Shown here: positions 1-6,980 of the stretch, piece after piece
How the letters are laid out: every line of letters begins with the position of its first letter
Numbering within the stretch: position 1 is the first letter of the stretch
Program-made: the position numbers and the translations under genes
Assembly (NCBI GenBank): GCA_041655255.1
Contig: JBBAFS010000073.1
Span: forward strand, 1-7,925
Direction of reading: 5' to 3'
DNA from: JBBAFS01 sp041655255
GTDB taxonomy: Bacteria > Spirochaetota > Spirochaetia > Sphaerochaetales > Sphaerochaetaceae
DNA: 7,925 nucleotides
The notes under the pieces: generated by a model
Told to the model about the DNA's origin: nothing
The model's database searches: none
What the model saw: only the letters and a program-made list of their open reading frames with translations

Positions 1-1108
1 CGGCATTGTATACCTCTTTTTCGCTTCTCTTATTTTCTATCCTTTTATAAATTCTTTGTTCAACAAATATTCGTTCAAGTGTTCGTGCATGAAGACGATC
101 ATAAAGATGCCCTTTTTCTACCTCTAACTCTTGTCGTAATACTGAAACGAGTTGTTGGGAGTGGTGAGCTATCATTTCACTAACACTCATAACTTGAGGA
201 AGCCCATCGTTAATAATCAAAGGGTTGACCGTAATCGACTGTTCACACAGGGTAAATCCGTACAGAGCATCGACTACCTCATCTGAGTAGGTGTTCCGAG
301 CTAAGGTAATCTCGATGTGTGCTTGTTCAGCCGTAAAATCATTAATTGATGCAATTTTCAACTTCCCTTTACGAGTCGCATCCTCAAGAGATTTAATCAT
401 CCTCTCAGTTGTCACACCATATGGAAGTTCAGTAATGACAATTCTTTTGGGATCTTTAGTGTCGAGTTGAGCCCGAATGAGGACCTTCCCTTTCCCATCC
501 TCATATTGAGAGACATCTATTAATCCGCCAGTAGCAAAGTCGGGATAGAGTTCAACTTTATCCCCTTTGAGTGAAGCTGCAACGGCATCCATCACTTCAA
601 AGAGGTTGTGAGGTAAAATCCGAGTCGACATTCCAACGGCAATCCCTTCTGTTCCTTGAACAAGGACTACAGGTAATTTTGCAGGAAAGGTGACAGGTTC
701 TTTATTTCTCCCATCGTAGGAGTCGACATACTGTGTAAGTTCAGGGTTGTATAATACTTTTTTAGCAAATGGGAGAATTCTACACTCAATGTATCGAGGG
801 GCAGCTGCGGGGTCGCCTGTGATGTTGTTTCCAAAGTTCCCTTGGCGATCGATAAACAATTCCATGTTTGCCAGATTCACCAGCGCATCCCCAATGGAGG
901 CATCCCCGTGGGGGTGATACCGCATTGAGTGGCCAACTACGTTAGCCACTTTGTGGAATTTTCCATCATCCATCTCAAAAAGAGTGTGGATAATTCTCCG
1001 TTGTACCGGCTTAAATCCATCATCAATATGGGGAATCGCCCGATCTTTGATGACGTATGAAGCATATTCTAAAAAATTCTCTTTAAATACAGATTCAGCG
1101 TGTGCCAT
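1..1108 (-). CDS. parC: DNA topoisomerase IV subunit A (ParC), N-terminal 369 codons; 3' end beyond window
   Basis: This is the DNA-cleaving subunit of a type IIA topoisomerase. It makes the transient double-strand break through which ParE's ATP cycle drives another duplex, and so decatenates chromosomes. The frame is open from ATG at 1108 to the left edge. Visible family motifs are DGFKPVQRR (residues 30-38), YHPHGDASIGD (64-74), and the catalytic motif APRYIE with active-site Tyr106. They are followed by PAKLPVVLVQGTEGIAVGMS (142-161) and the ITELPYGVTTE segment (225-235) of the tower region. The start codon overlaps the parE stop by one base (TAATG), and a GGAG lies 11 bases upstream, so translation is probably coupled to parE. 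The pairing with a ParE of this clade, rather than with GyrB, is the reason for calling ParC and not GyrA. Family members of this type are often short (well under E. coli's 752 residues), but the C-terminus is not visible. At the main quinolone-contact Ser position the residue is Ala70; the acidic partner Asp74 is kept. Confidence 0.93.
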   Translation of the reverse strand, partial: MAHAESVFKENFLEYASYVIKDRAIPHIDDGFKPVQRRIIHTLFEMDDGKFHKVANVVGHSMRYHPHGDASIGDALVNLANMELFIDRQGNFGNNITGDPAAAPRYIECRILPFAKKVLYNPELTQYVDSYDGRNKEPVTFPAKLPVVLVQGTEGIAVGMSTRILPHNLFEVMDAVAASLKGDKVELYPDFATGGLIDVSQYEDGKGKVLIRAQLDTKDPKRIVITELPYGVTTERMIKSLEDATRKGKLKIASINDFTAEQAHIEITLARNTYSDEVVDALYGFTLCEQSITVNPLIINDGLPQVMSVSEMIAHHSQQLVSVLRQELEVEKGHLYDRLHARTLERIFVEQRIYKRIENKRSEKEVYNA

Positions 1109-2925
1109 TAAACGAGATTCTCCATGATGAATTCTCTCCGCTCGGGAGTATTATCCCCCATGTAGAATTTCATTGTTTTGTGCATATCTTTAGATGAGAA
1201 AATTGAGACGGGGATTAATCGCATGTTCTCTCCAATAAATTGTTTAAACTCAGATGGGTTGATCTCTCCCAAGCCTTTAAAACGGGTTACTTCAGCATGT
1301 GTAATCTCTAAAACCGCTTCATCACGTTGAGCTTCGTTAAAACAATAGATGGTTTTTTTCTTGTTTCGTACTCTAAATAAAGGAGTCTCTAAAATAAAGA
1401 GGCGTCCTGAGAGTGCTAGTTCTTCAAAGTAGGTGAGAAAATAGGTCATCAAGAGGTTTCTAATATGATATCCATCGGTATCGGCATCGGTTGCAATAAT
1501 CACTTTTCCGTAGCGTAGTCCCTCAATGCCATTTTCTAAGCCTAGAGCAATCATCAGGTTATAGAGTTCTTCATTTTTATAAATTTCAGTTTTCTTTTTA
1601 TTAAAGACGTTTAATACTTTTCCGCGTAAGCTAAATATTGCCTGGGTTTGTACATCACGAACACTCACAAGAGAACCCGAGGCAGAATCTCCTTCGGTGA
1701 GGAAGATCATCGACTCTTCCCCTTTTTGTTTGTGTTGGTTTAAGTGATATTTACAATCTTTTAACTTAGGAATATTGAGTGAGACTTTTCTTGCAGCTTC
1801 TCGAGCAGCCCCTTTTACAGCAGCAAGCTCTTTTCGAAGTTTTTCGTTATTAGCAATCTTCTCCGATACTTTAGTCGCTTCATCGGGGTTTTTCATTAAA
1901 AAGTCGATAATCTGCTCTTTTACTTCGTTACTAATCCACGTACGGACATCAGTATTCCCGAGTTTGTTTTTTGTTTGACTTTCGAATATGGGGTCTTGGA
2001 GCTTAATGGAAATGGCCCCTACTAACCCCTCACGGATATCGGGAGCTGCATACGACTTTTTATAAAACTCGTTAATCCCTTTTAAAATCCCCTCTTTAAA
2101 AGCAGAGAGGTGGGTTCCCCCATCACTGGTATGTTGACCATTGACGTACGAGAAATAACTCTCTCCATAATTTTGGGTATGGGTAAAGGCAAATTCTAAT
2201 TTCTCTTTCCGAGCATGAATCGTACTATACAAAGCCTCTCCACCAACTTGTTTATCAAGAAGATCTAAAAGGCCTTTACGACTATGAAATGTTTTACCGT
2301 TATACTCTAAAGTGAGTCCTGTATTCAAATAGGCATAGTTCCATAACCGCTCTTCAATAAATTCATCGCGAAAAGCATACTCTCCAAAGATGGAGGAGTC
2401 GGCATCGGGGATAAATTCGATGAGCGTTCCGTCTCGCTCACTAGTTTTGCCCCCTTTTTGATCAACAATCTCCCCTTGTTGGAAGATTGCTTCACTTTTT
2501 TTCCCATCTCTAAACGAGGCAACTCTAAAATAGGAAGAGAGCGCATTGACCGCTTTAGTTCCCACTCCATTAAGGCCAACAGAGAACTGAAACACATCGT
2601 CGTTGAATTTCCCTCCGGTATTAATTACCGATACACATTGGACAACCTTTCCCAAAGGAATCCCTCGGCCATAATCACGCACAGAGACTTTGTTTTCATC
2701 GATTGCAATGACAATCCTTGTTCCATGGTTCATGATGAATTCATCGATACTGTTATCGATAATCTCTTTTAACAGAACATAAATACCATCTTCAAAGTGG
2801 GAGCCGTCACTAAGCCGTCCAATATACATCCCTGGACGTAAGCGAATGTGCTCAAGTGCACTGAGGGTTTGAATTTTGCTCTCATCATAAGCTGCTGAGC
2901 CTGTAGGGGGTTTCTTCTTTGCCAT
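1108..2925 (-). CDS. parE: DNA topoisomerase IV subunit B (ParE), ATPase subunit
   Basis: This is the ATP-hydrolysing subunit of topoisomerase IV, 605 residues from the chosen start. The GHKL ATPase domain shows the N-box LKEIIDNSIDE (52-62, catalytic Glu54, Mg-binding Asn58), DYGRGIP (84-90), GGKF (104-107) and the glycine-rich lid GLNGVGTKAVNAL (117-129). The transducer domain has the ATP-contacting QTKNKLG (317-323, Lys319). The TOPRIM domain has EGDSASG (411-417, Glu411) and DADTDG (480-485, metal-binding Asp480/Asp482/Asp484), then PLFRVR and RFKGLGEINP (548-557). All expected catalytic residues are present, and there is no GyrB-type insert. The frame also allows an ATG at 2934, giving three more residues (MGP). 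I prefer 2925 because the protein then begins MAKKK, as in relatives, and because a TATAAT box overlaps the 2934 codon. It is the first gene of the parE-parC operon. The type resembles Bacteroidota and Chlamydiota ParE and contains no sign of damage. Confidence 0.95.
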   Translation of the reverse strand: MAKKKPPTGSAAYDESKIQTLSALEHIRLRPGMYIGRLSDGSHFEDGIYVLLKEIIDNSIDEFIMNHGTRIVIAIDENKVSVRDYGRGIPLGKVVQCVSVINTGGKFNDDVFQFSVGLNGVGTKAVNALSSYFRVASFRDGKKSEAIFQQGEIVDQKGGKTSERDGTLIEFIPDADSSIFGEYAFRDEFIEERLWNYAYLNTGLTLEYNGKTFHSRKGLLDLLDKQVGGEALYSTIHARKEKLEFAFTHTQNYGESYFSYVNGQHTSDGGTHLSAFKEGILKGINEFYKKSYAAPDIREGLVGAISIKLQDPIFESQTKNKLGNTDVRTWISNEVKEQIIDFLMKNPDEATKVSEKIANNEKLRKELAAVKGAAREAARKVSLNIPKLKDCKYHLNQHKQKGEESMIFLTEGDSASGSLVSVRDVQTQAIFSLRGKVLNVFNKKKTEIYKNEELYNLMIALGLENGIEGLRYGKVIIATDADTDGYHIRNLLMTYFLTYFEELALSGRLFILETPLFRVRNKKKTIYCFNEAQRDEAVLEITHAEVTRFKGLGEINPSEFKQFIGENMRLIPVSIFSSKDMHKTMKFYMGDNTPERREFIMENLV

Positions 2926-2932
2926 TGGCCCC

Positions 2933-2961
2933 ATTATAAACAGTTTAGCTCTGCTTGGAAA
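2933..2961 (-). promoter_or_regulatory. Predicted sigma-70 promoter of parE-parC
   Basis: On the minus strand a perfect -10 box TATAAT lies at 2938-2933. A weaker -35 candidate, TTTCCA (four of six consensus bases), lies at 2961-2956, giving a 17-base spacer. Transcription would begin about 7 bases beyond the -10 box, near 2926, directly at the ATG at 2925. No Shine-Dalgarno sequence precedes either possible parE start. The box is seen directly; promoter activity and the start point are inferred. Confidence 0.5.
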
Positions 2962-3008
2962 GTGTATCTCCCACTGCCACTCTATTAAGCCTATGTCTTT
3001 TTGCTACC

Positions 3009-3037
3009 TTGCATTAGAGAAGTGTGTTGTGTATATT
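3009..3037 (+). promoter_or_regulatory. Predicted sigma-70 promoter of the tlyC-like gene and leuS
   Basis: TTGCAT (3009-3014, -35) and TATATT (3032-3037, -10) are separated by 17 bases. An overlapping TATTAT at 3034-3039 would give a 19-base spacer. The predicted transcript starts near 3044 and has a leader of about 45 bases before the GTG at 3090. The promoter faces away from that of parE, and the two -35 boxes are only about 50 bases apart. It also argues against the longer frame from 3024, whose first codons would lie inside the promoter. Confidence 0.55.
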
Positions 3038-3078
3038 ATATCCCTATGGAAAACCCATTACTTGGATTAGCAATATTT

Positions 3079-3082
3079 GGAG
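3079..3082 (+). promoter_or_regulatory. Ribosome binding site deciding the GTG start of the tlyC-like gene
   Basis: GGAG sits seven bases before GTG at 3090, an ideal spacing. The overlapping ATG at 3088 is followed at once by TGA, so it cannot be the start. Starting at 3090 places the first transmembrane helix right at the N-terminus, as in the family. Confidence 0.7.
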
Positions 3083-3089
3083 AAGTGAT

Positions 3090-4349
3090 GTGAGTCTCCA
3101 CCTTATAGTCATTATCCTTTTACTCGTTCTTTCAGCCTTTTTCAGCGCCTCTGAGACCGCCTTTACCAGTCTCTCTTTTCTGCAGATAAAGATGTTGGAA
3201 TCGGAGGGCAAAAGAGGGGGCAAACTAGCCGCAACTCTTGCAAAAAATTCTGATACTCTGTTAACAGGGATTCTGATTGGAAACAATATTGTCAATCTTA
3301 GTGCCTCTGCTTTAACAACCACATTTACTATCCGTTTATGGGGAAGTGGGGCAATTGGGATTGCAACCGGAGTTCTAACCTTTATTATCTTAGTGTTTGG
3401 GGAGATAACTCCCAAACACTTAGCAATAAATCACAACACCACCTTGGTAAGGTTTGTTGCCTACCCAATTAGGGGGTTTCTCACCCTTATCTATCCCTTA
3501 ATCAGAGTGATTTTATACCTAAGCTCTCGAATTACCCACCTATTTTCAAAAGAGAGGAGCAACACCATCTCTTTTGAGGGGTTGATGCACGTTGTCGATG
3601 TTGCCGAGGATGAGGGGATTGTTGATGAACACGAAACCAGTTTGGTTCAAAGAGTTCTCCATTTTAGGGAGGCTCCTGTCAAATCGGTAATGACTCACAG
3701 AACCGAAGTTTTCAGCCTCTCAGACACTTTGACCCTAAAAGAGGCCTTCCCCTCCATTGTTGCCAGTGGCTACTCTCGCATTCCTGTCTATCATGAGAGT
3801 GGTGAAAATATTGTTGGAATCCTTCTACTCAGAGATCTTCTTGAAGCTAAGGTAAAAGGGGAGACAGAGCAAACTCTTGATCTACTTCTTCACCCCCCCA
3901 TCTTTGTCTCAGAGACACGCAAACTCGATGCGATGTTCACCCTCTTTCAACAAGAGAAACTCCAAATCGCTGTTGTTCTTGATGAGTATGGGGGTTTATC
4001 GGGAGTAGTTACCATGGAGGATGTTGTTGAACAGCTCTTTGGTGAAATTTATGATGAGCATGAGAGTGGCGATTATCATAGGATAAGAGCTGAGGGGGAT
4101 GGCTCTTTCATTATTAAAGCCGATACGACGATGCAACAAGTCAAAGATGAGCTCGACTTAGTTATTGAGTCTCAAGAGCTCTCTCGAACCCTTGCCGCCT
4201 ACCTTATTGAAGAGTTGGGCTCTATTCCCACTATCGGGGAGACCCTCTCTCTCTCTTTTGGAACTTTTTCCATTGTCTCAATGAAGGGTAAGCGAGTTGA
4301 GTCGGTTCGGTTAACTCTTTCTCCGGTTGAGAAAGAGGAGCTGCATTGA
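3090..4349 (+). CDS. CNNM/DUF21-CBS-CorC_HlyC membrane protein (TlyC/CorC family)
   Basis: This is an integral membrane protein of the family annotated as haemolysin C/TlyC or CorC. Better-studied members transport Mg2+ or related cations; haemolysis is a doubtful historical label. It has 419 residues from the GTG at 3090. The N-terminal DUF21 domain has hydrophobic segments at about 3-19, 54-80, 87-104 and 122-145, with family motifs SASETAF (19-25), IGNN (63-66) and FGEITPKH (103-110). A CBS pair follows at about 196-255 and 262-315; the second ends in DEYGGLSGVVTMEDVVEQLFGE (split here: DEYGG at 298-302, GEI at 318-320). CBS pairs usually bind adenine nucleotides. The C-terminal CorC_HlyC domain occupies about 330-415. 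Length and domain order are complete for the family. leuS begins 32 bases after its stop with no terminator between, so the two are probably one transcript. Glu codons run about 28 GAG to 9 GAA, unlike leuS. Substrate is not deducible from sequence. Confidence 0.9.
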   Translation: MSLHLIVIILLLVLSAFFSASETAFTSLSFLQIKMLESEGKRGGKLAATLAKNSDTLLTGILIGNNIVNLSASALTTTFTIRLWGSGAIGIATGVLTFIILVFGEITPKHLAINHNTTLVRFVAYPIRGFLTLIYPLIRVILYLSSRITHLFSKERSNTISFEGLMHVVDVAEDEGIVDEHETSLVQRVLHFREAPVKSVMTHRTEVFSLSDTLTLKEAFPSIVASGYSRIPVYHESGENIVGILLLRDLLEAKVKGETEQTLDLLLHPPIFVSETRKLDAMFTLFQQEKLQIAVVLDEYGGLSGVVTMEDVVEQLFGEIYDEHESGDYHRIRAEGDGSFIIKADTTMQQVKDELDLVIESQELSRTLAAYLIEELGSIPTIGETLSLSFGTFSIVSMKGKRVESVRLTLSPVEKEELH

Positions 4350-4370
4350 CACCCTTTCGATAGGAAATGT

Positions 4371-4385
4371 ATGATGCGCTCATGA
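4371..4385 (+). other. Possible leader mini-ORF (MMRS) ending on the leuS start codon
   Basis: AGGA at 4362-4365 is spaced five bases from an ATG at 4371, which is not in the leuS frame. That ATG opens a frame of four codons (Met-Met-Arg-Ser) ending in TGA at 4383-4385. The stop overlaps the leuS ATG at 4382 as ATGA. The only decent ribosome site in the gap therefore fits the mini-ORF better than leuS itself, which would allow translation of leuS by termination-reinitiation. It has no Leu codons, so it is not a classical leucine attenuator. This may be chance, and no conservation can be tested here. Confidence 0.25.
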
Positions 4386-6898
4386 GTACCTATCCATTTA
4401 ACGACATTGAGACAAAATGGCAAGCTTATTGGGAAAAACACGACAGCTTCGCCGTACATGAAGACCCCTCTTTTCCTCAAGAAAAGAGAAAGTATGTGTT
4501 AGATATGTTTCCTTATCCTTCGGGGGAAGGTTTACACGTTGGTCACCCAGAAGGGTATACCGCAACCGATATCTATTGTCGGTTTTTGAGGATGAACGGA
4601 TATAATGTACTCCACCCTATGGGATTTGACTCTTTTGGTCTTCCAGCAGAAAACTACGCTATTCGAACTGGAACTCACCCAAAAGCAACGACTGAAAAGA
4701 ATATTGAGAACTTTAAAAAACAGATTAAAAGACTCGGCTTTAGCTACGATTGGAATCGAGAAGTCTCCACCCATACTCCCGAATATTATCGATGGACACA
4801 ATGGATCTTTTTGCAGCTCTTTAAAAAAGGGTTAGCGTATGAAGCTGACACCCCTATTAACTGGTGTCCCCACTGCCTGACCGGCTTAGCAAATGAAGAG
4901 GTAAAAGAGGGGAAGTGTGAACGATGTGGCTCTCTCGTAACTCGAAGAAATATTAGACAGTGGATTTTACGCATTACCGATTATGCCGATCGCTTATTAG
5001 AAGATCTTTCCCTCTTAGATTGGTCTGATTCGATTAAAGCGATGCAGAGTAACTGGATTGGTCGAAGCGAAGGGGCTACTGTCATCTTCCCTGTGGAAAA
5101 TAGCGATATAACATTAGAAGTATATACAACTCGAAGTGACACCCTCTTTGGTGCAACATATATGGTAGTCTCTCCTGAGCACCCCTATGTTGACCAACTC
5201 ACTACTGCGGATCAAAAAGAGGCAGTCACTGCATATGTCGAAGAAGCTTCTCACAAAAGTGATTTAGAGCGAACCGAGTTATCTAAAGAGAAAACTGGAG
5301 TATTTAGTGGTAGTTATGCTATAAACCCAGTCAATAATAAAAAGATCCCCATCTGGGTTGCCGATTATGTCTTAATCTCCTATGGAACTGGTGCTATTAT
5401 GGCGGTTCCTGCTCACGACACACGAGACTGGGAGTTTGCAAAAAAGTTTGGCCTCCCAATTATTGAAGTACTTAAAAGTGAAGTCGATGTTCAAACTCAA
5501 GCATGGGTAGAAGATGGAATTCATATCAACAGTGGTTTTATAGATGGATTGAATAAAGAAGATGCCATTGAAACAATGAATCTGTGGCTTGAAGAGAACT
5601 CGGTAGGAAAAAAGACGACAAACTACAAGTTACGAGATTGGATTTTCAGTCGCCAACGGTATTGGGGAGAGCCCATCCCATTGGTCCACTGTCCTGATTG
5701 TGGGACTGTCCCTATCAGTGAAGATCAACTTCCTCTCACCCTTCCTGATGTGAAAAGTTATGAACCAACAGGAACAGGCGAAAGTCCTTTAGCAAATATT
5801 AGCGAATGGGTAAACACCACTTGTCCTGTATGTAACAAACCGGCAAAGCGTGAGACAAACACCATGCCCCAGTGGGCTGGTTCGTGTTGGTACTACCTCC
5901 GCTATCTCGATCCACATAACGAAGAAGCTTTAGCTTCTCAAGAAGCTATCGATTATTGGATGCCAGTCGACTTATATGTTGGAGGGGCCGAACACGCTGT
6001 GTTACACCTCTTGTATGCCCGATTCTGGCACAAAGTATTATACGATATGGGTATTGTGAAAGACAAAGAGCCGTTCACCCGATTGGTAAACCAAGGGATG
6101 ATAACCTCGTTCGCTTTCCAACGACCCGACAAATCTCTTGTTCCATCCGATATGGTTGAAGAAGTCGATGTCGATACCTTTGTTGAAAAAGGGACACAAG
6201 TTCCATTAGATCGTGTTGTCGCTAAAATGTCAAAAAGCTTAAAGAATGTCATCAATCCCGATGAGATTATTGCTGAGTACGGCGCAGATGCGATGAGAAT
6301 GTACGAAATGTTTATGGGACCTTTAGAGGTCTCAAAACCGTGGTCTACCACTGGAATATCGGGGGTATATCGATTCTTAGAGCGTTTATGGAGATTATCG
6401 GAGCGCCCTCTTGTGGATGAAGAAGCTCCTTTACATGTAATGAAGACACTTCATAAGAGTATTAAAAAGATTACTCATGATACAGACAACCTCGATTTTA
6501 ATACTGCAATTAGTCAAATGATGATTATGGTCAATGAGTTGTATAAAATAGATACACTTCCACGTTCAATTTGGGAACCTTTCATTATCTGTGTAGCTCC
6601 GTATGTTCCTCATATCGCTGAAGAGCTGTGGGAGAAAGCAGGACACTCACCATCTGTGAGTGATCAAACGTGGCCTACTTATGATGAGAGTTTAACCATC
6701 GATGATGAAATTGAGTTTATTGTTCAAGTTAACGGAAAACTAAGAGCTAAAATGACCATTGCCAAAGGACTCGATAAAGAGACGTTGTTAGATTTAGCGA
6801 TGAGTCATGAGCGCATCAAAGAGTGGACTGATAACAAACACATTATCAAAACAATTGTTGTTCCTGATAAACTTGCCAACATCGTTGTAAAAGGGTGA
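4382..6898 (+). CDS. leuS: Leucyl-tRNA synthetase (LeuRS)
   Basis: This cytosolic class Ia synthetase joins leucine to tRNA-Leu using ATP and edits mischarged tRNA. It has 838 residues from ATG 4382, a normal bacterial length. The HIGH motif is HVGH (52-55) within MFPYPSGEGLHVGH, and the KMSKS loop is intact (615-619). A zinc-ribbon has Cys162, Cys165, Cys179 and Cys182; a second set of CxxC pairs is at 437/440 and 481/484. The CP1 editing domain keeps Thr254 (in TTRSDT) and the universally conserved Asp349 in VPAHDTRD, so editing should work; Ser252 stands where Pro is usual. The C-terminal part contains the anticodon-binding fold and the FIVQVNGKLRAK segment (779-790). The frame also allows an ATG at 4367 (MYDAL extension), but AGGA is then only one base away. 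The 4382 start matches relatives that begin close to YPF..IE.KWQ.YW. Sequence style is closest, from memory, to Treponema LeuRS. It is the second gene after the tlyC-like gene. Confidence 0.96.
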   Translation: MSTYPFNDIETKWQAYWEKHDSFAVHEDPSFPQEKRKYVLDMFPYPSGEGLHVGHPEGYTATDIYCRFLRMNGYNVLHPMGFDSFGLPAENYAIRTGTHPKATTEKNIENFKKQIKRLGFSYDWNREVSTHTPEYYRWTQWIFLQLFKKGLAYEADTPINWCPHCLTGLANEEVKEGKCERCGSLVTRRNIRQWILRITDYADRLLEDLSLLDWSDSIKAMQSNWIGRSEGATVIFPVENSDITLEVYTTRSDTLFGATYMVVSPEHPYVDQLTTADQKEAVTAYVEEASHKSDLERTELSKEKTGVFSGSYAINPVNNKKIPIWVADYVLISYGTGAIMAVPAHDTRDWEFAKKFGLPIIEVLKSEVDVQTQAWVEDGIHINSGFIDGLNKEDAIETMNLWLEENSVGKKTTNYKLRDWIFSRQRYWGEPIPLVHCPDCGTVPISEDQLPLTLPDVKSYEPTGTGESPLANISEWVNTTCPVCNKPAKRETNTMPQWAGSCWYYLRYLDPHNEEALASQEAIDYWMPVDLYVGGAEHAVLHLLYARFWHKVLYDMGIVKDKEPFTRLVNQGMITSFAFQRPDKSLVPSDMVEEVDVDTFVEKGTQVPLDRVVAKMSKSLKNVINPDEIIAEYGADAMRMYEMFMGPLEVSKPWSTTGISGVYRFLERLWRLSERPLVDEEAPLHVMKTLHKSIKKITHDTDNLDFNTAISQMMIMVNELYKIDTLPRSIWEPFIICVAPYVPHIAEELWEKAGHSPSVSDQTWPTYDESLTIDDEIEFIVQVNGKLRAKMTIAKGLDKETLLDLAMSHERIKEWTDNKHIIKTIVVPDKLANIVVKG

Positions 6899-6905
6899 CA
6901 GTAAG

Positions 6906-6930
6906 GTGAGAGGTAGCATCTATCTCTCAC
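6906..6930. terminator. Hairpin between convergent leuS and siderophore ATPase genes
   Basis: GTGAGAGGTAG (6906-6916) pairs with CTATCTCTCAC (6920-6930) over 11 base pairs including one G-U pair, around a three-base CAT loop. It starts eight bases after the leuS stop and lies 51 bases beyond the stop of the opposite gene. Position and symmetry suit a bidirectional terminator. Neither strand has a clear run of T after the stem, so simple intrinsic termination is uncertain; it might act with Rho or only protect mRNA 3' ends. The rest of the 82-base gap shows nothing recognisable. Confidence 0.5.
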
Positions 6931-6980
6931 ACTCAAACGACAGGTGAAAGAACAATAAAAGACGAGATGCCAGAGGTGCT

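Noticed and set aside
2458..2772. 104-codon open frame on the plus strand inside parE
   Set aside because: It is antisense to the conserved ATPase domain of parE, has no family resemblance and no ribosome site, and is explained as a shadow frame.
3024..3089. Longer N-terminus for the tlyC-like protein from GTG 3024
   Set aside because: The extra codons lie over the predicted -10 box, lack a ribosome site, and add a polar stretch not typical of the family, whereas GTG 3090 has an ideal GGAG.
3044..3415. 123-codon open frame on the minus strand opposite the start of the tlyC-like gene
   Set aside because: Antisense to transmembrane coding sequence; it would end inside the divergent promoter region and resembles nothing known.
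4245..4256. Six-copy CT repeat as a phase-variation tract
   Set aside because: It encodes conserved-region Leu-Ser repeats near the C-terminus, is short, and sits in a gene with no surface-variation context; slippage cannot be excluded but is unlikely to be a switch.
4350..4381. T-box or leucine attenuator before leuS
   Set aside because: Only 32 bases separate the genes, with no room for a T-box fold, no Leu-rich leader peptide and no terminator stem.
5953..6351. 132-codon open frame on the minus strand inside leuS
   Set aside because: It lies opposite the conserved catalytic part of leuS up to the KMSKS region; composition is biased by the sense protein and no known motif appears.
6899..6980. 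Small RNA or small gene in the convergent gap
   Set aside because: Apart from the hairpin there is no promoter, no open frame of note and no second stable stem; the six-base GCATCT/AGATGC pairing (6916-6921 with 6965-6970) is too weak.
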